From Chitinophagales bacterium (lineage in GTDB: Bacteria; Bacteroidota; Bacteroidia; Chitinophagales; JADIYW01): DNA of 64,000 nt. The stretch is taken from NCBI GenBank assembly GCA_020636535.1, contig JACJXT010000011.1, positions 930,001 to 994,000 on the forward strand, read 5' to 3'. Numbering within the stretch: position 1 is the stretch's first letter; each line of letters opens with the position of its first letter. This document shows positions 17,690 through 26,735 of the stretch, in pieces. The notes under the pieces were generated by a model that saw nothing but the letters and a program-made list of their open reading frames with translations, was not told the DNA's origin and ran no database searches. Made by a program: the position numbers and the translations under genes.

Positions 17690-18103
17690 ATGATTATTCA
17701 AAAAGAAATTATATTACCAAGATATGCTAGAGGTTTTCATTTGATTACACATCATATTATAAATGCTTTAGACGATTTGCCTGAAGTTGGTTTGCTACAT
17801 GTTTTTATTAAACATACTTCTGCTGGACTGACAATTAATGAAAATGCAGACAGTGATGTTTTACACGATATGAATGCTTGGATGGATAAATATGTGAAAG
17901 AAAATGAAGCATTTTATAAACACACTATTGAAGGAAGTGATGATATGCCAGCACATATTAAAAGTAGTTTGGTTGGAAGTTTTTTAATGATACCAATTAG
18001 CAATCATCAGTTAAACCTAGGCACTTGGCAAGGTATTTATTTAGGTGAATTTAGAAATAATGGAGGCAATAGAAAATTGGTTATTTCTGTTTATACAAAT
18101 TAA
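17690..18103 (+). CDS. yjbQ: YjbQ/UPF0047 family protein
   Basis: 137 residues, full family length. Motifs GLLHVFIKHTSAGLTINENADSDVLHDM, NTIEGSDDMPAHIKSSLVG (here HTIEGSDDMPAH) and LGTWQGIYLGEFRN carry the conserved His/Asp/Glu set of UPF0047. Some members have weak thiamin-phosphate synthase activity; the physiological role is unsettled. Its 3' end overlaps the convergent NlpC/P60 gene by 23 bp (18081-18103). Confidence 0.92.
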   Translation: MIIQKEIILPRYARGFHLITHHIINALDDLPEVGLLHVFIKHTSAGLTINENADSDVLHDMNAWMDKYVKENEAFYKHTIEGSDDMPAHIKSSLVGSFLMIPISNHQLNLGTWQGIYLGEFRNNGGNRKLVISVYTN

Positions 18104-18704
18104 TAGTTTCAATTACATCTGTATCTTTGGTATTTTTCTGTTGAAATTGAGCTGGTTTTGGATTTGCTGGTTCTTTAACATTGGTAATTCTTCCAGCTTT
18201 CACATATCTAGCTGCCCAATATTTATCGTTTAAAGAACTAATAGTAACTCCTTGTGATGAAGAAGCATGTGTAAACTTTCCATTTTGAAGATATAAACCA
18301 ACATGCGAAACACCACTACCTCTTGTGTTGAAGAAAACTAAGTCGCCTTCTTGTAAATCTTCTTTCGCAACAAAATCTGTAATATTGGCTAATTGAGAGG
18401 AAGTATAATATGCTTCTTGTTCTGACTGAATTTTAAAAACATAGTGAGAGCAATCTATACCATATTCCGTTTTTCCACCATAACGATAAGGTGTGTTCAG
18501 CCATTTAAAAACATCAACATACATATCATAGTTGTCAATAGCAGCAATATCAATGCCTGCATTTTGAAAGAAATTAATAAAAGAAGCACCATCTATATTG
18601 TACTTTGTACATATTGAAGTGACATATTCAAATATAGTTTCAGACTTAGCGTTGTTATTTAATAAAAATACACATATAAATAGAGATAATGCTGTTTTTT
18701 TCAT
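18081..18704 (-). CDS. Secreted NlpC/P60 (C40) cell-wall peptidase
   Basis: 207 residues from ATG 18704 (an upstream in-frame TTG at 18740 would put a non-signal sequence ahead of the signal peptide, so it is rejected). A signal peptide (MKKTALSLFICVFLLNNNAKS) precedes the papain-like domain: catalytic Cys in YGIDCSHYVFKIQ, LQEGDLVFF, and catalytic His in VSHVGLYLQNGKFTHASSS. The Gly of the usual DCSG is His here. It should cleave D-Glu/meso-DAP peptide bonds in peptidoglycan stems. Convergent overlap with yjbQ. Confidence 0.88.
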   Translation of the reverse strand: MKKTALSLFICVFLLNNNAKSETIFEYVTSICTKYNIDGASFINFFQNAGIDIAAIDNYDMYVDVFKWLNTPYRYGGKTEYGIDCSHYVFKIQSEQEAYYTSSQLANITDFVAKEDLQEGDLVFFNTRGSGVSHVGLYLQNGKFTHASSSQGVTISSLNDKYWAARYVKAGRITNVKEPANPKPAQFQQKNTKDTDVIETINLYKQK

Positions 18705-18788
18705 CGCTTGCAAGATAAGACTAAAATTGTAAACTTGCAAAGAAAATATAACTAATTTTTGTTATTTGTTTTTTTTGATTTGAGTATA

Positions 18789-18817
18789 TTGACTTTAAAT
18801 ATAAAATTTTACTTTTG
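18789..18817 (+). promoter_or_regulatory. Putative promoter of the methyltransferase gene
   Basis: TTG 18789-18791, 18-nt spacer, TACTTTTG 18810-18817; the ATG is at 18834. Confidence 0.5.
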
Positions 18818-18833
18818 ATGAAGATTTACGATT

Positions 18834-19763
18834 ATGAAAAAATGGATGCTTAAAGCTGCTGCACAAAAGTTTATTTCTTTACTTCCTTTTACACAGCAAA
18901 CCAATCAGCTACTACAAAAATATGTTACTAAAAGAACTAGTATTACAGATGTTTTTTTTACTGACAAATTAATTCATGTTCAAAAACACTTACAATATTT
19001 TTTTAAATACAGTAATTTAAAGAATGAGTTTACTACACTAGAGTTAGGTACAGGAAGATATCCAATAATTCCAATATGCATGTATTTGTCTGGTGCCAAT
19101 AAAATTTATTCTGTTGATATTAATGATATGACATCGGCAGATAAAATTAAGCAAACTATTATACGCATTAATAAAAGTTATGAAGATGGAGTTTTACAAC
19201 AATATATTACTGTTGATAAAAGCAGACTTACCAAATTAAATGATTTATTAGTAATAGATAACGAACAACAGTTTAATGATGCATTTCATTCACTTGGGTT
19301 TTTGTTTTTGTTAGAAGATATTAATAAAAGTAAAATAGAAATGCATAGTATAGATTTATTGCATTCTAATAATACCTTTGAACATATTGCTCCAAATGAT
19401 TTAAAGCATATGATGACTACATTTAAATTGTTATTAAAACCTAGTGGATTGATGAGTCATTTTATAGATATGACAGACCATTTCTCGCATTTTGATAAGT
19501 CAATTTCGGTATTTAATTATTTGAAGTACTCACCAAAAAAATGGCAGCTAATTGATAATAATATTTTACCTCAAAACCGTTTGCGAATTACTGATTTTAG
19601 AAATCTATTTGAACAAAATAATTTTGAAGTCTTAATAGAAGAAAACAACAATGGACCAATTGCCGAGCTACAAGCAATGCATATTGACACTGCTTTTAAA
19701 CATTATACAGAAAAAGATTTATTAGTCTGTCATTCTTATATGGTCGTTCGTCAAAAAAATTAG
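18834..19763 (+). CDS. Class I SAM-dependent methyltransferase
   Basis: 309 residues. A Rossmann-type SAM motif is visible at LELGTGRYPIIPICMYLSGANKIYSVDIND (motif I plus the acidic end of strand 2, about residues 65-100), and SIDLLHSNNTFEHIAPNDLKHMMTTF with LLKPSGLMSHFIDMTDHF are the motif IV and later parts. The first 60 residues are basic and have no signal peptide. Substrate unknown; the HSNNTFEHI and HFIDMTDH patterns occur in methyltransferases acting on sugars or polysaccharide, which is weak evidence. The last 4 bp overlap the convergent downstream gene. Confidence 0.8.
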   Translation: MKKWMLKAAAQKFISLLPFTQQTNQLLQKYVTKRTSITDVFFTDKLIHVQKHLQYFFKYSNLKNEFTTLELGTGRYPIIPICMYLSGANKIYSVDINDMTSADKIKQTIIRINKSYEDGVLQQYITVDKSRLTKLNDLLVIDNEQQFNDAFHSLGFLFLLEDINKSKIEMHSIDLLHSNNTFEHIAPNDLKHMMTTFKLLLKPSGLMSHFIDMTDHFSHFDKSISVFNYLKYSPKKWQLIDNNILPQNRLRITDFRNLFEQNNFEVLIEENNNGPIAELQAMHIDTAFKHYTEKDLLVCHSYMVVRQKN

Positions 19764-21961
19764 TGCTGAATAATAAATTTTTCAATAACATAGTTTTGCT
19801 GACTATCTTCTGCCTTTAAAAAATAAGTGCCTTGCTTATAGTCATGTATATCTATAGTAAAGTTAGATTGATTATTATAAAACTGATGAATTACTTTGCC
19901 ATTAATATCTACTATTTGAAATTTATGTTTGGTAGCAGACTGATTTTCTAATTGCACCGTAATATTATTTTTAGATAAGTTTGGATAGAGTTTTAATTTA
20001 AGTGATTTTTTATTAGTTGTTATTTTTGATGGAATACTTTTATTTAGTGCTAAAGTAATTTTTCCAATACTAAAATTAGGAATTGTATAAGTGCTTTCTT
20101 GTGATAATGATTGATTATTAATAATATATGACTTATCTAGTGTGTTAGAATTGAGTTCATAGCATGCAGTATTATTGCTTTGCCAACTGTTTGCATTTAA
20201 AACATATTCATTTACTACTGTTCCTGTAAAAATAGAATCGTTATTAGTAAACGAAATAGCATTAAAATCTATTAATATAGTGTCGTTAGTTGGATTAGCG
20301 AAATGTAGTATAATACTGTCTTTTGTTTCGTTGATAAATCCATCTATATTAATATATTTATTGTTTGTATTTAGAAGCGTTTTCCAGTCGTAATCTAATC
20401 TTTTTACTTGATGGTTGAGTGTAGTATTCCATAGTTCAAAAATGTCAGCACCTAAAAACTTTTTATAACTATGTCCATTTCCTCTAGAGGCACTTTGTAC
20501 CAAAGCAAAAATATAAGAAGAACTTGCTAGGTTATGAATGATCCAAGTATCTATATTAAATAAGTTTTGCTCTTGAATTTCTATTGCATTTAAAAACATT
20601 TGTTGTATAAAATAACTATGCATAAAAGTATTATTCATATAAGTATTGCCATTTAAATTCCATTCCGTAACCCAAATTCGTTTGTTGCCAATATCATCAA
20701 CTAGTTGAGTCATTTGGTAGTTAAATAAGTCTTCAGCAGACTTCTTTAAAAAATCTAAGGAGTAATTATACAATTCATCAAGTGAAACAATCGTTAAGGC
20801 AGTATCATAAGTTCCACAAGGAATATATCTACCAGTGTAGTAATGAGGAATCATCGCATCAAAAGTATTGTCGTTTGCTAAAAATCTATTCCATAAATGT
20901 GCTTCTCTTTCTGCTCTTCCATAATTATCTCTTATTTGATATGAACTATCAGTACTTACATATAAATAAGCATAATGCGTAGATGCAGGAACGCCAGTCG
21001 GAATTTGATAATTGGTTCTTATAAAATCGGCATACATCGAAGTAATAATCCAATGCTTATAAATACCTTCCAAATAATCTCTCATTCGTAAATTTTCAAA
21101 ACCATTTACTTCAATAGTGTCTGGAATATTATTACAATCAAAACCAAGTAAAGATAAATCATCATCATATAATAAATACTCTGCTTGTGTCTCATTGCCT
21201 AATTCAATTCCTTTTATTTTGATATTATTCTGTACTAAGAAATTAATAGAAGCAATATTTTCTAAAAAATAATATCTAAAAGCACTATCATTAGCTAAAT
21301 AATTTTTGATGTTATTGGTAAAAGTATTTCTTTTTACAGTACTTAAAGTATTAACATAATAATCTAAATCAGTTGGACTAAAATTTACAACTGGTTTATT
21401 AATAGTTGCACTGTCAAATAAACTATTAAACATTGCATTGATAAATGGATTGGCTACCATGAGTTGTTTATGAAAAATATGTTTTTGAATATTTAGATGA
21501 TAATAAACACCTTTCGTTTCTGTTTCATTTTGTTGCATATAATGCATAAACTCTGCAAAATAATACATTAGATTTTTATCAAAAAATTGATCAAAAGGTA
21601 GCTGTGCATATACATAACCTCCTTTGGGTTTACACTCAAAATCCATGGTATCTATACCATGTCCATTACCAAGAAAATGATAATAATTGCCTATAGTACC
21701 ACCAGGAAATCTATAATCTTGAATCTGCAATCCTTTCATTAAATTTAAAAAGTCGACAGTAAAATGCATAGAGTCGACTAATACTAAATTACTATCCACT
21801 TTAAATTCTAGCTGGTCATTAATTATAGCTTCAGATGCAGCAGCAAATGTTTTTTGCAAAACAACATTACTATTAGTTAGGTTAAGGTCAATATCATTAG
21901 CACTAGTTTGCAATAGCAAAATGAAGAATATTAGAATAAAAGAAATTTGTTTATAGTTCAT
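19760..21961 (-). CDS. Secreted clan GH-A-like glycoside hydrolase with type IX sorting domain
   Basis: 733 residues. Signal peptide (about 1-21), then a TIM-barrel-like region with RFPGGT (about 84-89, as in GH51/GH79-type enzymes), LGNE at 254-257 (candidate acid/base Glu257 after Asn) and WVTEWN around 430-435 (candidate nucleophile Glu433), then a beta-rich segment, and a C-terminal domain (about 655-733) with LKLYPNLSKNNITVQL, VDINGKVIH and YKQGTYFLKAED, which is the T9SS type A sorting signature. It should be exported across the outer membrane. Substrate unknown; arabinofuranosidase- or heparanase-like activity is only suggested by motif placement. Lone gene, not in a polysaccharide-utilisation locus. 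Confidence 0.72.
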   Translation of the reverse strand: MNYKQISFILIFFILLLQTSANDIDLNLTNSNVVLQKTFAAASEAIINDQLEFKVDSNLVLVDSMHFTVDFLNLMKGLQIQDYRFPGGTIGNYYHFLGNGHGIDTMDFECKPKGGYVYAQLPFDQFFDKNLMYYFAEFMHYMQQNETETKGVYYHLNIQKHIFHKQLMVANPFINAMFNSLFDSATINKPVVNFSPTDLDYYVNTLSTVKRNTFTNNIKNYLANDSAFRYYFLENIASINFLVQNNIKIKGIELGNETQAEYLLYDDDLSLLGFDCNNIPDTIEVNGFENLRMRDYLEGIYKHWIITSMYADFIRTNYQIPTGVPASTHYAYLYVSTDSSYQIRDNYGRAEREAHLWNRFLANDNTFDAMIPHYYTGRYIPCGTYDTALTIVSLDELYNYSLDFLKKSAEDLFNYQMTQLVDDIGNKRIWVTEWNLNGNTYMNNTFMHSYFIQQMFLNAIEIQEQNLFNIDTWIIHNLASSSYIFALVQSASRGNGHSYKKFLGADIFELWNTTLNHQVKRLDYDWKTLLNTNNKYINIDGFINETKDSIILHFANPTNDTILIDFNAISFTNNDSIFTGTVVNEYVLNANSWQSNNTACYELNSNTLDKSYIINNQSLSQESTYTIPNFSIGKITLALNKSIPSKITTNKKSLKLKLYPNLSKNNITVQLENQSATKHKFQIVDINGKVIHQFYNNQSNFTIDIHDYKQGTYFLKAEDSQQNYVIEKFIIQH

Positions 21962-21966
21962 GAGTT

Positions 21967-21974
21967 CAAATATA
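21967..21974 (-). promoter_or_regulatory. Putative -7 box 5 nt before the glycoside hydrolase gene
   Basis: TATATTTG on the minus strand ends 5 nt before ATG 21961, implying a near-leaderless transcript. The -33 element is not clear. Confidence 0.45.
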
Positions 21975-22083
21975 AAATAAACATTTTGAATTAGTTAATC
22001 TATTCTTAACTTTTTAAAAACAAAAAATTCAATGCATGCATTGCTTTTTTACTTAAATTAGTACAAAATTAAAATCAAATATT

Positions 22084-23886
22084 ATGGCAAAGCATAAATC
22101 AAACTTAGTAGGTGGTTCTTTCTTAGTAAAAGACGAAAATCCTAAAAATGTTTTTATAGCAGAAGAACTTTCTGAAGAACAAAAAATGATACTAGAAATG
22201 GTAAAAGATTTCTGTATTCAAGAAGTTCATGGCATGGGAATTGAAAAAGCTGCTCTTTTAGATGCATCTAAAGATATGGATACCATTAAAGGCATTTTTG
22301 ATAAAGCAGCAGAGTTAGGTTTATGTGGTGTGTCTATTGGAGAAGAATACGGTGGAATGGGATTAGACTTTAATACTGGTTTGGTTTTTACTGAAGCTAT
22401 TGCTCTTGGATTTTCTTTTGCTACAACAATTGGAGCTCAAACTTCTATTGGTTCTTTGCCAATTGTATGGTATGGTGATGAAGAACAAAAACAAAAATAT
22501 TTACCTAAAATTGCTAGTGGCGAGTATGCTTGTTCTTATTGTTTAACTGAGCCAACTGCTGGTTCTGATGCAAATAGTGGTAAAACTAATGCTGTTTTAA
22601 ACGAAGCAGGTACACACTATATTTTAAACGGACAAAAAATGTGGATTACCAATGGTGGTTTTGCTGATATTTTTATTGTATTTGCTAAAATTGATGACGA
22701 CAAAAAACTATCTGCGTTTATAGTAGAGAAAGATTTTGGTGGTATTGAAATTGGTAAAGAAGAAAAGAAAATGGGTATCAAAGCATCTTCTACAGTGCAA
22801 GTATTTTTTAACAATGTTCCAATTCCAAAAGAAAACTTACTAGGAGAGAGAGCTAAAGGATTTAACATGGCATTGAATATTTTAAATAGTGGTAGAATTA
22901 AAATTGCTGCTGGTGCTGTTGGTGGAATGAAATTTGGGTTGAAAACAGCAGTAGAATATGCTACACAAAGAGTACAGTTCGATAAACCAATTTCAGATTT
23001 TGGTGCTATGAAACAAAAAATTGGTAAAATTGCTTCAGATACTTTTGTACTAGAATCTGCTGTGTATAGAACTGGTGCTAATGTAGATGCTAAACACGAT
23101 GAGTTATTAGCAGAAGGTGCTACTGCCAACGATGCTAAAATAAATGCAATGCGTGAGTATGCTATTGAGTGTGCTATTTTAAAAGTACAAGGTTCAGAAA
23201 TGATGTGTACTGCAGCCGATGAAGCTATTCAAATTTTTGGAGGAATGGGTTACTCAATGGAAACTGGTGTTGAGATGGCTTATAGAGATGCAAGAATTAC
23301 TAAAATTTATGAAGGTACGAACGAAATCAATAGAATGTTATCATTAGCAGAGTTTTACAAAAGAGGTTTCCAAACTAAAGAAATTAATATGAACGATGCA
23401 ATGAAAACTATTCCAGTTGGTATTGCACAAAATTTCAATCCATTTAACAATGGCTATTTGGCAAGAGAAGAAGAAATTGTAAATAATTTTAAAACATTAT
23501 TTATGGTAATTACAGGTGCAGCTGGTAGAAAACTAAAAACGAAATTAGTAGACGAACAAGAAATTGTAATGAACTTAGCAGATATCTTAGCAGTAGCTTA
23601 TTTGTCTGAATCTGGTTTGTTGAGATTGAAGAAGTTAAAAGCAGAAAAAATTGAACCAGATACTTTAGCTACTAAAGAAAAAATGGTACAATTGTATATT
23701 TATGATGCAATGGACAAAGCAAGAGTGGCAGCCAATAATGCAATAGATAGTTATGCTAGTGGTGTAGAAAAATTTGCGATGAAGAGATTAGTAAATGGTT
23801 TACTAAGTGCTTATGATATCAATCCTAAAGATGTAAGAAGAGCCATTGCAGATGCAGCCATAGAAAAAGTAGATTATCCAGTATAA
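22084..23886 (+). CDS. Acyl-CoA dehydrogenase
   Basis: 600-residue FAD-dependent dehydrogenase of fatty-acid or branched-chain acyl-CoA breakdown. Motifs: CLTEPTAGSDANSGKTNA and WITNGGFADIFIVFAKI (FAD/substrate contacts), RVQFDKPISDFGAMKQKI, QIFGGMGYSMETGVEMAYRDARITKIYEGTNEINR with the catalytic Glu in YEGTNE. About 190 residues follow the core, as in the long VLCAD-like form common in Bacteroidota. It stands alone with its own terminator; chain-length preference is not readable. Confidence 0.93.
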   Translation: MAKHKSNLVGGSFLVKDENPKNVFIAEELSEEQKMILEMVKDFCIQEVHGMGIEKAALLDASKDMDTIKGIFDKAAELGLCGVSIGEEYGGMGLDFNTGLVFTEAIALGFSFATTIGAQTSIGSLPIVWYGDEEQKQKYLPKIASGEYACSYCLTEPTAGSDANSGKTNAVLNEAGTHYILNGQKMWITNGGFADIFIVFAKIDDDKKLSAFIVEKDFGGIEIGKEEKKMGIKASSTVQVFFNNVPIPKENLLGERAKGFNMALNILNSGRIKIAAGAVGGMKFGLKTAVEYATQRVQFDKPISDFGAMKQKIGKIASDTFVLESAVYRTGANVDAKHDELLAEGATANDAKINAMREYAIECAILKVQGSEMMCTAADEAIQIFGGMGYSMETGVEMAYRDARITKIYEGTNEINRMLSLAEFYKRGFQTKEINMNDAMKTIPVGIAQNFNPFNNGYLAREEEIVNNFKTLFMVITGAAGRKLKTKLVDEQEIVMNLADILAVAYLSESGLLRLKKLKAEKIEPDTLATKEKMVQLYIYDAMDKARVAANNAIDSYASGVEKFAMKRLVNGLLSAYDINPKDVRRAIADAAIEKVDYPV

Positions 23887-23922
23887 CAAATAGAAAATAA
23901 CTTTACTTAAGCGGTAAGAGAG

Positions 23923-23962
23923 AAGAGTCGTAGTTGCACCCAGCTACGGCTCTTTGTTTTTT
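23923..23962 (+). terminator. Strong rho-independent terminator after acyl-CoA dehydrogenase
   Basis: A 14-bp stem (23923-23936 with 23941-23954, two G-U pairs), a CACC loop and a T-rich tail to 23962. Confidence 0.9.
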
Positions 23963-23984
23963 ATAAGATTATTAAAATCATGAT

Positions 23985-24110
23985 TTTTTCCCAGCAGAGT
24001 CTCTGGGCGTAGGCAAAAAAGCGTAGCAGGACTCTGCGTAACAAAAGAGACGCTGAGAAAATATTTAAACTTATCGCAGCGTCCTCTACGAGTGACACTG
24101 ATGGGAAGAG
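23985..24110. other. GC-rich structured intergenic block with no gene
   Basis: In the 360-bp gap 23887-24246 this block is much richer in G+C than its surroundings and is full of inverted repeats: GCAGAGTC (23994-24001) with GACTCTGC (24030-24037), CCCAG (23991-23995) with CTGGG (24002-24006 area), and GACGCTG (about 24050) with CAGCGTC (about 24079). No ORF or known RNA is recognised. It may be a decayed repeat or an unidentified RNA. Confidence 0.4.
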
Positions 24111-24246
24111 AATAAAGGAGTAAAAATATATTATATTAAATTAATTAATTTTTAAGACAGATTCCTAACCTATTTGTGGTAGATAGGTAAATTTCTTTGT
24201 TGTGCTATAAAATCTTCAAGAATGACGCTCATAATGAGCAACAGAT

Positions 24247-25374
24247 TCATGATAATAATTTTGTTAGTGAAAGATATAATGTATCTAAATGTTCTTTTTG
24301 TATAGATAAACTTGGTAATAATCTTAATACGGTTGGATTAGAGGCGTTTCCTGTAAATATTTTTTCTTCATATAATAATCTGTTTCTTAAATCTTTTATA
24401 GGAAAATTAAACTCTAAACCAATCATTAAACCTTTACCACGAATTTGAACTAAGTTCGGCAAATCTTTAAATTTATTTCTGATGTATATTTCTAAATCTG
24501 CTGCGTGTTCAATTAAATTATCTTGTTCTAAAACTTCTAATACTGCCAAGCTCGCAGCACAAGCCAAAGGAGCACCACCAAAAGTAGTACCTAACATACC
24601 GTACTGTGCTTTAATTTTTGGCGAAATTAAAATACCTGCAACTGGAAATCCATTGCCCATACCTTTTGCCATAGCAATAATATCAGCTTGTACATTAGCT
24701 AATTGATGTGCAAAGAATTTTCCGCTTCTACCAAAACCACATTGAATTTCATCTGCAATAAAAATAGCATTATGTGCATTACAAAGTTGTTGTATTTTTT
24801 GTAGGAAACTATTGCTTGGCATTTCAATTCCATTAACACCTTGAATAGGTTCTATAATAACTGCACATATATCATTATGCATAAACTCATTTTCTAGAGC
24901 TGTTTCATCATTAAAAGGCAAGTGTACTACAAAACTATCGTCGTTTATTGGTGCTTTAATTTTTGGATTGTCGGTAACTGCAACAGCTGCTGAAGTTCTG
25001 CCATGAAAAGCACCTTTAAAAGCAATGACTTTTTTCTTTCCTGTATAAAACGAAGCTAGTTTTAAAGCATTTTCATTGGCTTCTGCACCACTGTTGCATA
25101 AAAATAATTCGTACGAAGGATAATTGGACTGTGTAGTAATACGATGAGCCAATTCTTCCTGAATAGTCATATATATAGAATTAGAATAATAAGGCAATTG
25201 ATGCAACTGTTGTTCTATCCTTTTTACAAAATGTGGATGTGCATGACCGATAGATATTACCGCATGACCGCCGTAAAAATCTAAATATTCGTTGTCTTGA
25301 TTGTCATAGACAAAAACGCCCATTCCTTTTTCTAAATGAATATTGAACAAAGGATATACTTGAAAGAGATTCAT
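24247..25374 (-). CDS. argD: Class III aminotransferase, acetylornithine aminotransferase type
   Basis: 375 residues, PLP-dependent. Motifs: YLDFYGGHAVISIGHAHPHFV, FLCNSGAEANENALKLA, IAFKGAFHGRTSAAVAVT, IIEPIQGVNGI, FIADEIQCGFGRSGKFFA, and IIAMAKGMGNGFPVAG with the PLP Lys. This is the ArgD/AstC group, which transaminates N-acetylornithine or N-succinyl compounds in arginine (or lysine) synthesis. Other arg genes are not adjacent, so the exact substrate is inferred. Length is slightly below the usual ~390-400. Confidence 0.85.
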   Translation of the reverse strand: MNLFQVYPLFNIHLEKGMGVFVYDNQDNEYLDFYGGHAVISIGHAHPHFVKRIEQQLHQLPYYSNSIYMTIQEELAHRITTQSNYPSYELFLCNSGAEANENALKLASFYTGKKKVIAFKGAFHGRTSAAVAVTDNPKIKAPINDDSFVVHLPFNDETALENEFMHNDICAVIIEPIQGVNGIEMPSNSFLQKIQQLCNAHNAIFIADEIQCGFGRSGKFFAHQLANVQADIIAMAKGMGNGFPVAGILISPKIKAQYGMLGTTFGGAPLACAASLAVLEVLEQDNLIEHAADLEIYIRNKFKDLPNLVQIRGKGLMIGLEFNFPIKDLRNRLLYEEKIFTGNASNPTVLRLLPSLSIQKEHLDTLYLSLTKLLS

Positions 25375-25565
25375 AAATCAAAAATAAGGAATTGAAATAA
25401 TAGTATTGAAATTTTATATTAAGTGAATGCTATATTTTATAAATAAAATAATATTATTCACAAGGGAAATGGAAATCTCATAGCAACTATTAATTGTAGG
25501 AATAAGCTATTAAATTATTTAATTATTAGAATATTTAGCCGTTTAATCGTCTGAAAATTATAATA

Positions 25566-25597
25566 TTTGGCTGTTTTAAATCTTTATATTATATTTG
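25566..25597 (+). promoter_or_regulatory. Putative leaderless promoter of the AAA ATPase gene
   Basis: TTTG 25566-25569, a 20-nt spacer and TATATTTG 25590-25597 match both consensus elements; ATG 25602 follows 4 nt after the box. Confidence 0.6.
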
Positions 25598-25601
25598 AAG
25601 T

Positions 25602-26732
25602 ATGAGAATAGAGCGAATTTTAAAATCTACCATAATTGAATTGTTTAATTCTCGAAAAGCAATTGTATTAATTGGAGCAAGACAGACAGGGAAATCTACA
25701 CTTGTAAAAGAAATTATAAAAGAAAAAGGGAATTACTTGTTTTTAGATGGAGATGATTTTTTTGTACAACAACAATTAGAACAAGCAAATACAGAATATC
25801 TTCGGCGATTAATTGATAAGCATAAAATTGTTTTTATTGATGAGGCACAACGCATAAAAAATATAGGTATTACTGCTAAAATAATAACAGATCAATTTTC
25901 TAAAGTACAACTTATTTTAAGTGGTTCTTCGGCATTAGATTTAAATAATGAAATTAACGAACCACTTACGGGTAGAAAATGGGAATTAAATTTATTTACT
26001 ATTTCATTAGAAGAGTTAGAACAAACAATTGGCTTCTTAAAAATGGAGCAGCAATTAGAAGATAGAATTATTTATGGTATGTATCCTGATATTTTTAATT
26101 ATCCAGGAAAAGAGAAAATGGTGTTGGATAATCTTATTAACAGTTATCTTTATAAAGATGTATTAGCATTAGGTGGTATTAAAAAACCAGATATTTTACA
26201 AAAATTAACTCAAGCATTAGCATTGCAAATTGGAAATGAAGTTTCTTATAATGAGTTAGCACAGTTATTAGGAATTAATAAAGAAACCGTAAGTAATTAT
26301 ATTGAATTATTAGAAAAAGCTTATGTTGTTTTTAGAGTAAATCCATTTAGTAGAAATATTCGTAATGAAATTAAAACAAATAGAAAAATTTATTTCTATG
26401 ATACTGGTTTGAGAAATGCTTTAATTGCAAATTATAATCCATTAAATTTAAGAATGGATAAAGGCGTTTTATGGGAGAATTTTTTAATATGTGAACGAAT
26501 TAAATATTTTAAATATAATAATTTATATACAAATACTTATTTTTGGCGTACAACTCAACAACAAGAAATTGATTGGATTGAAGAGAAAGATGGTATTATA
26601 ACTGCCTATGAGTTTAAATGGCAAAGCAAACAAAAAATAAAGATTCCAGAAAAATTTATAAAGAAGTATAACGCCAAATCTAAAGTAATAGACCGTTCAA
26701 ATTATTATGAATTTACAAATTCAAAAAATTAA
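25602..26732 (+). CDS. AAA-type ATPase with DUF4143 domain
   Basis: 376 residues. Walker A GARQTGKSTLV (about residues 24-34), Walker B-like IVFIDEAQRI, sensor-like LILSGSSALDL, then an arginine-containing LTGRKWEL motif. The C-terminal half has a winged-helix-like SYNELAQLLGINKETVSNYIELLEKAYVVFRV and a nuclease-like end with FWRTTQQQEIDWIEE and AYEFKW, the DUF4143 pattern. Such proteins are common accessory genes in bacteria and archaea with no established function. It is a lone gene with its own promoter, possibly acquired horizontally (inference). Confidence 0.85.
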   Translation: MRIERILKSTIIELFNSRKAIVLIGARQTGKSTLVKEIIKEKGNYLFLDGDDFFVQQQLEQANTEYLRRLIDKHKIVFIDEAQRIKNIGITAKIITDQFSKVQLILSGSSALDLNNEINEPLTGRKWELNLFTISLEELEQTIGFLKMEQQLEDRIIYGMYPDIFNYPGKEKMVLDNLINSYLYKDVLALGGIKKPDILQKLTQALALQIGNEVSYNELAQLLGINKETVSNYIELLEKAYVVFRVNPFSRNIRNEIKTNRKIYFYDTGLRNALIANYNPLNLRMDKGVLWENFLICERIKYFKYNNLYTNTYFWRTTQQQEIDWIEEKDGIITAYEFKWQSKQKIKIPEKFIKKYNAKSKVIDRSNYYEFTNSKN

Positions 26733-26735
26733 ACT

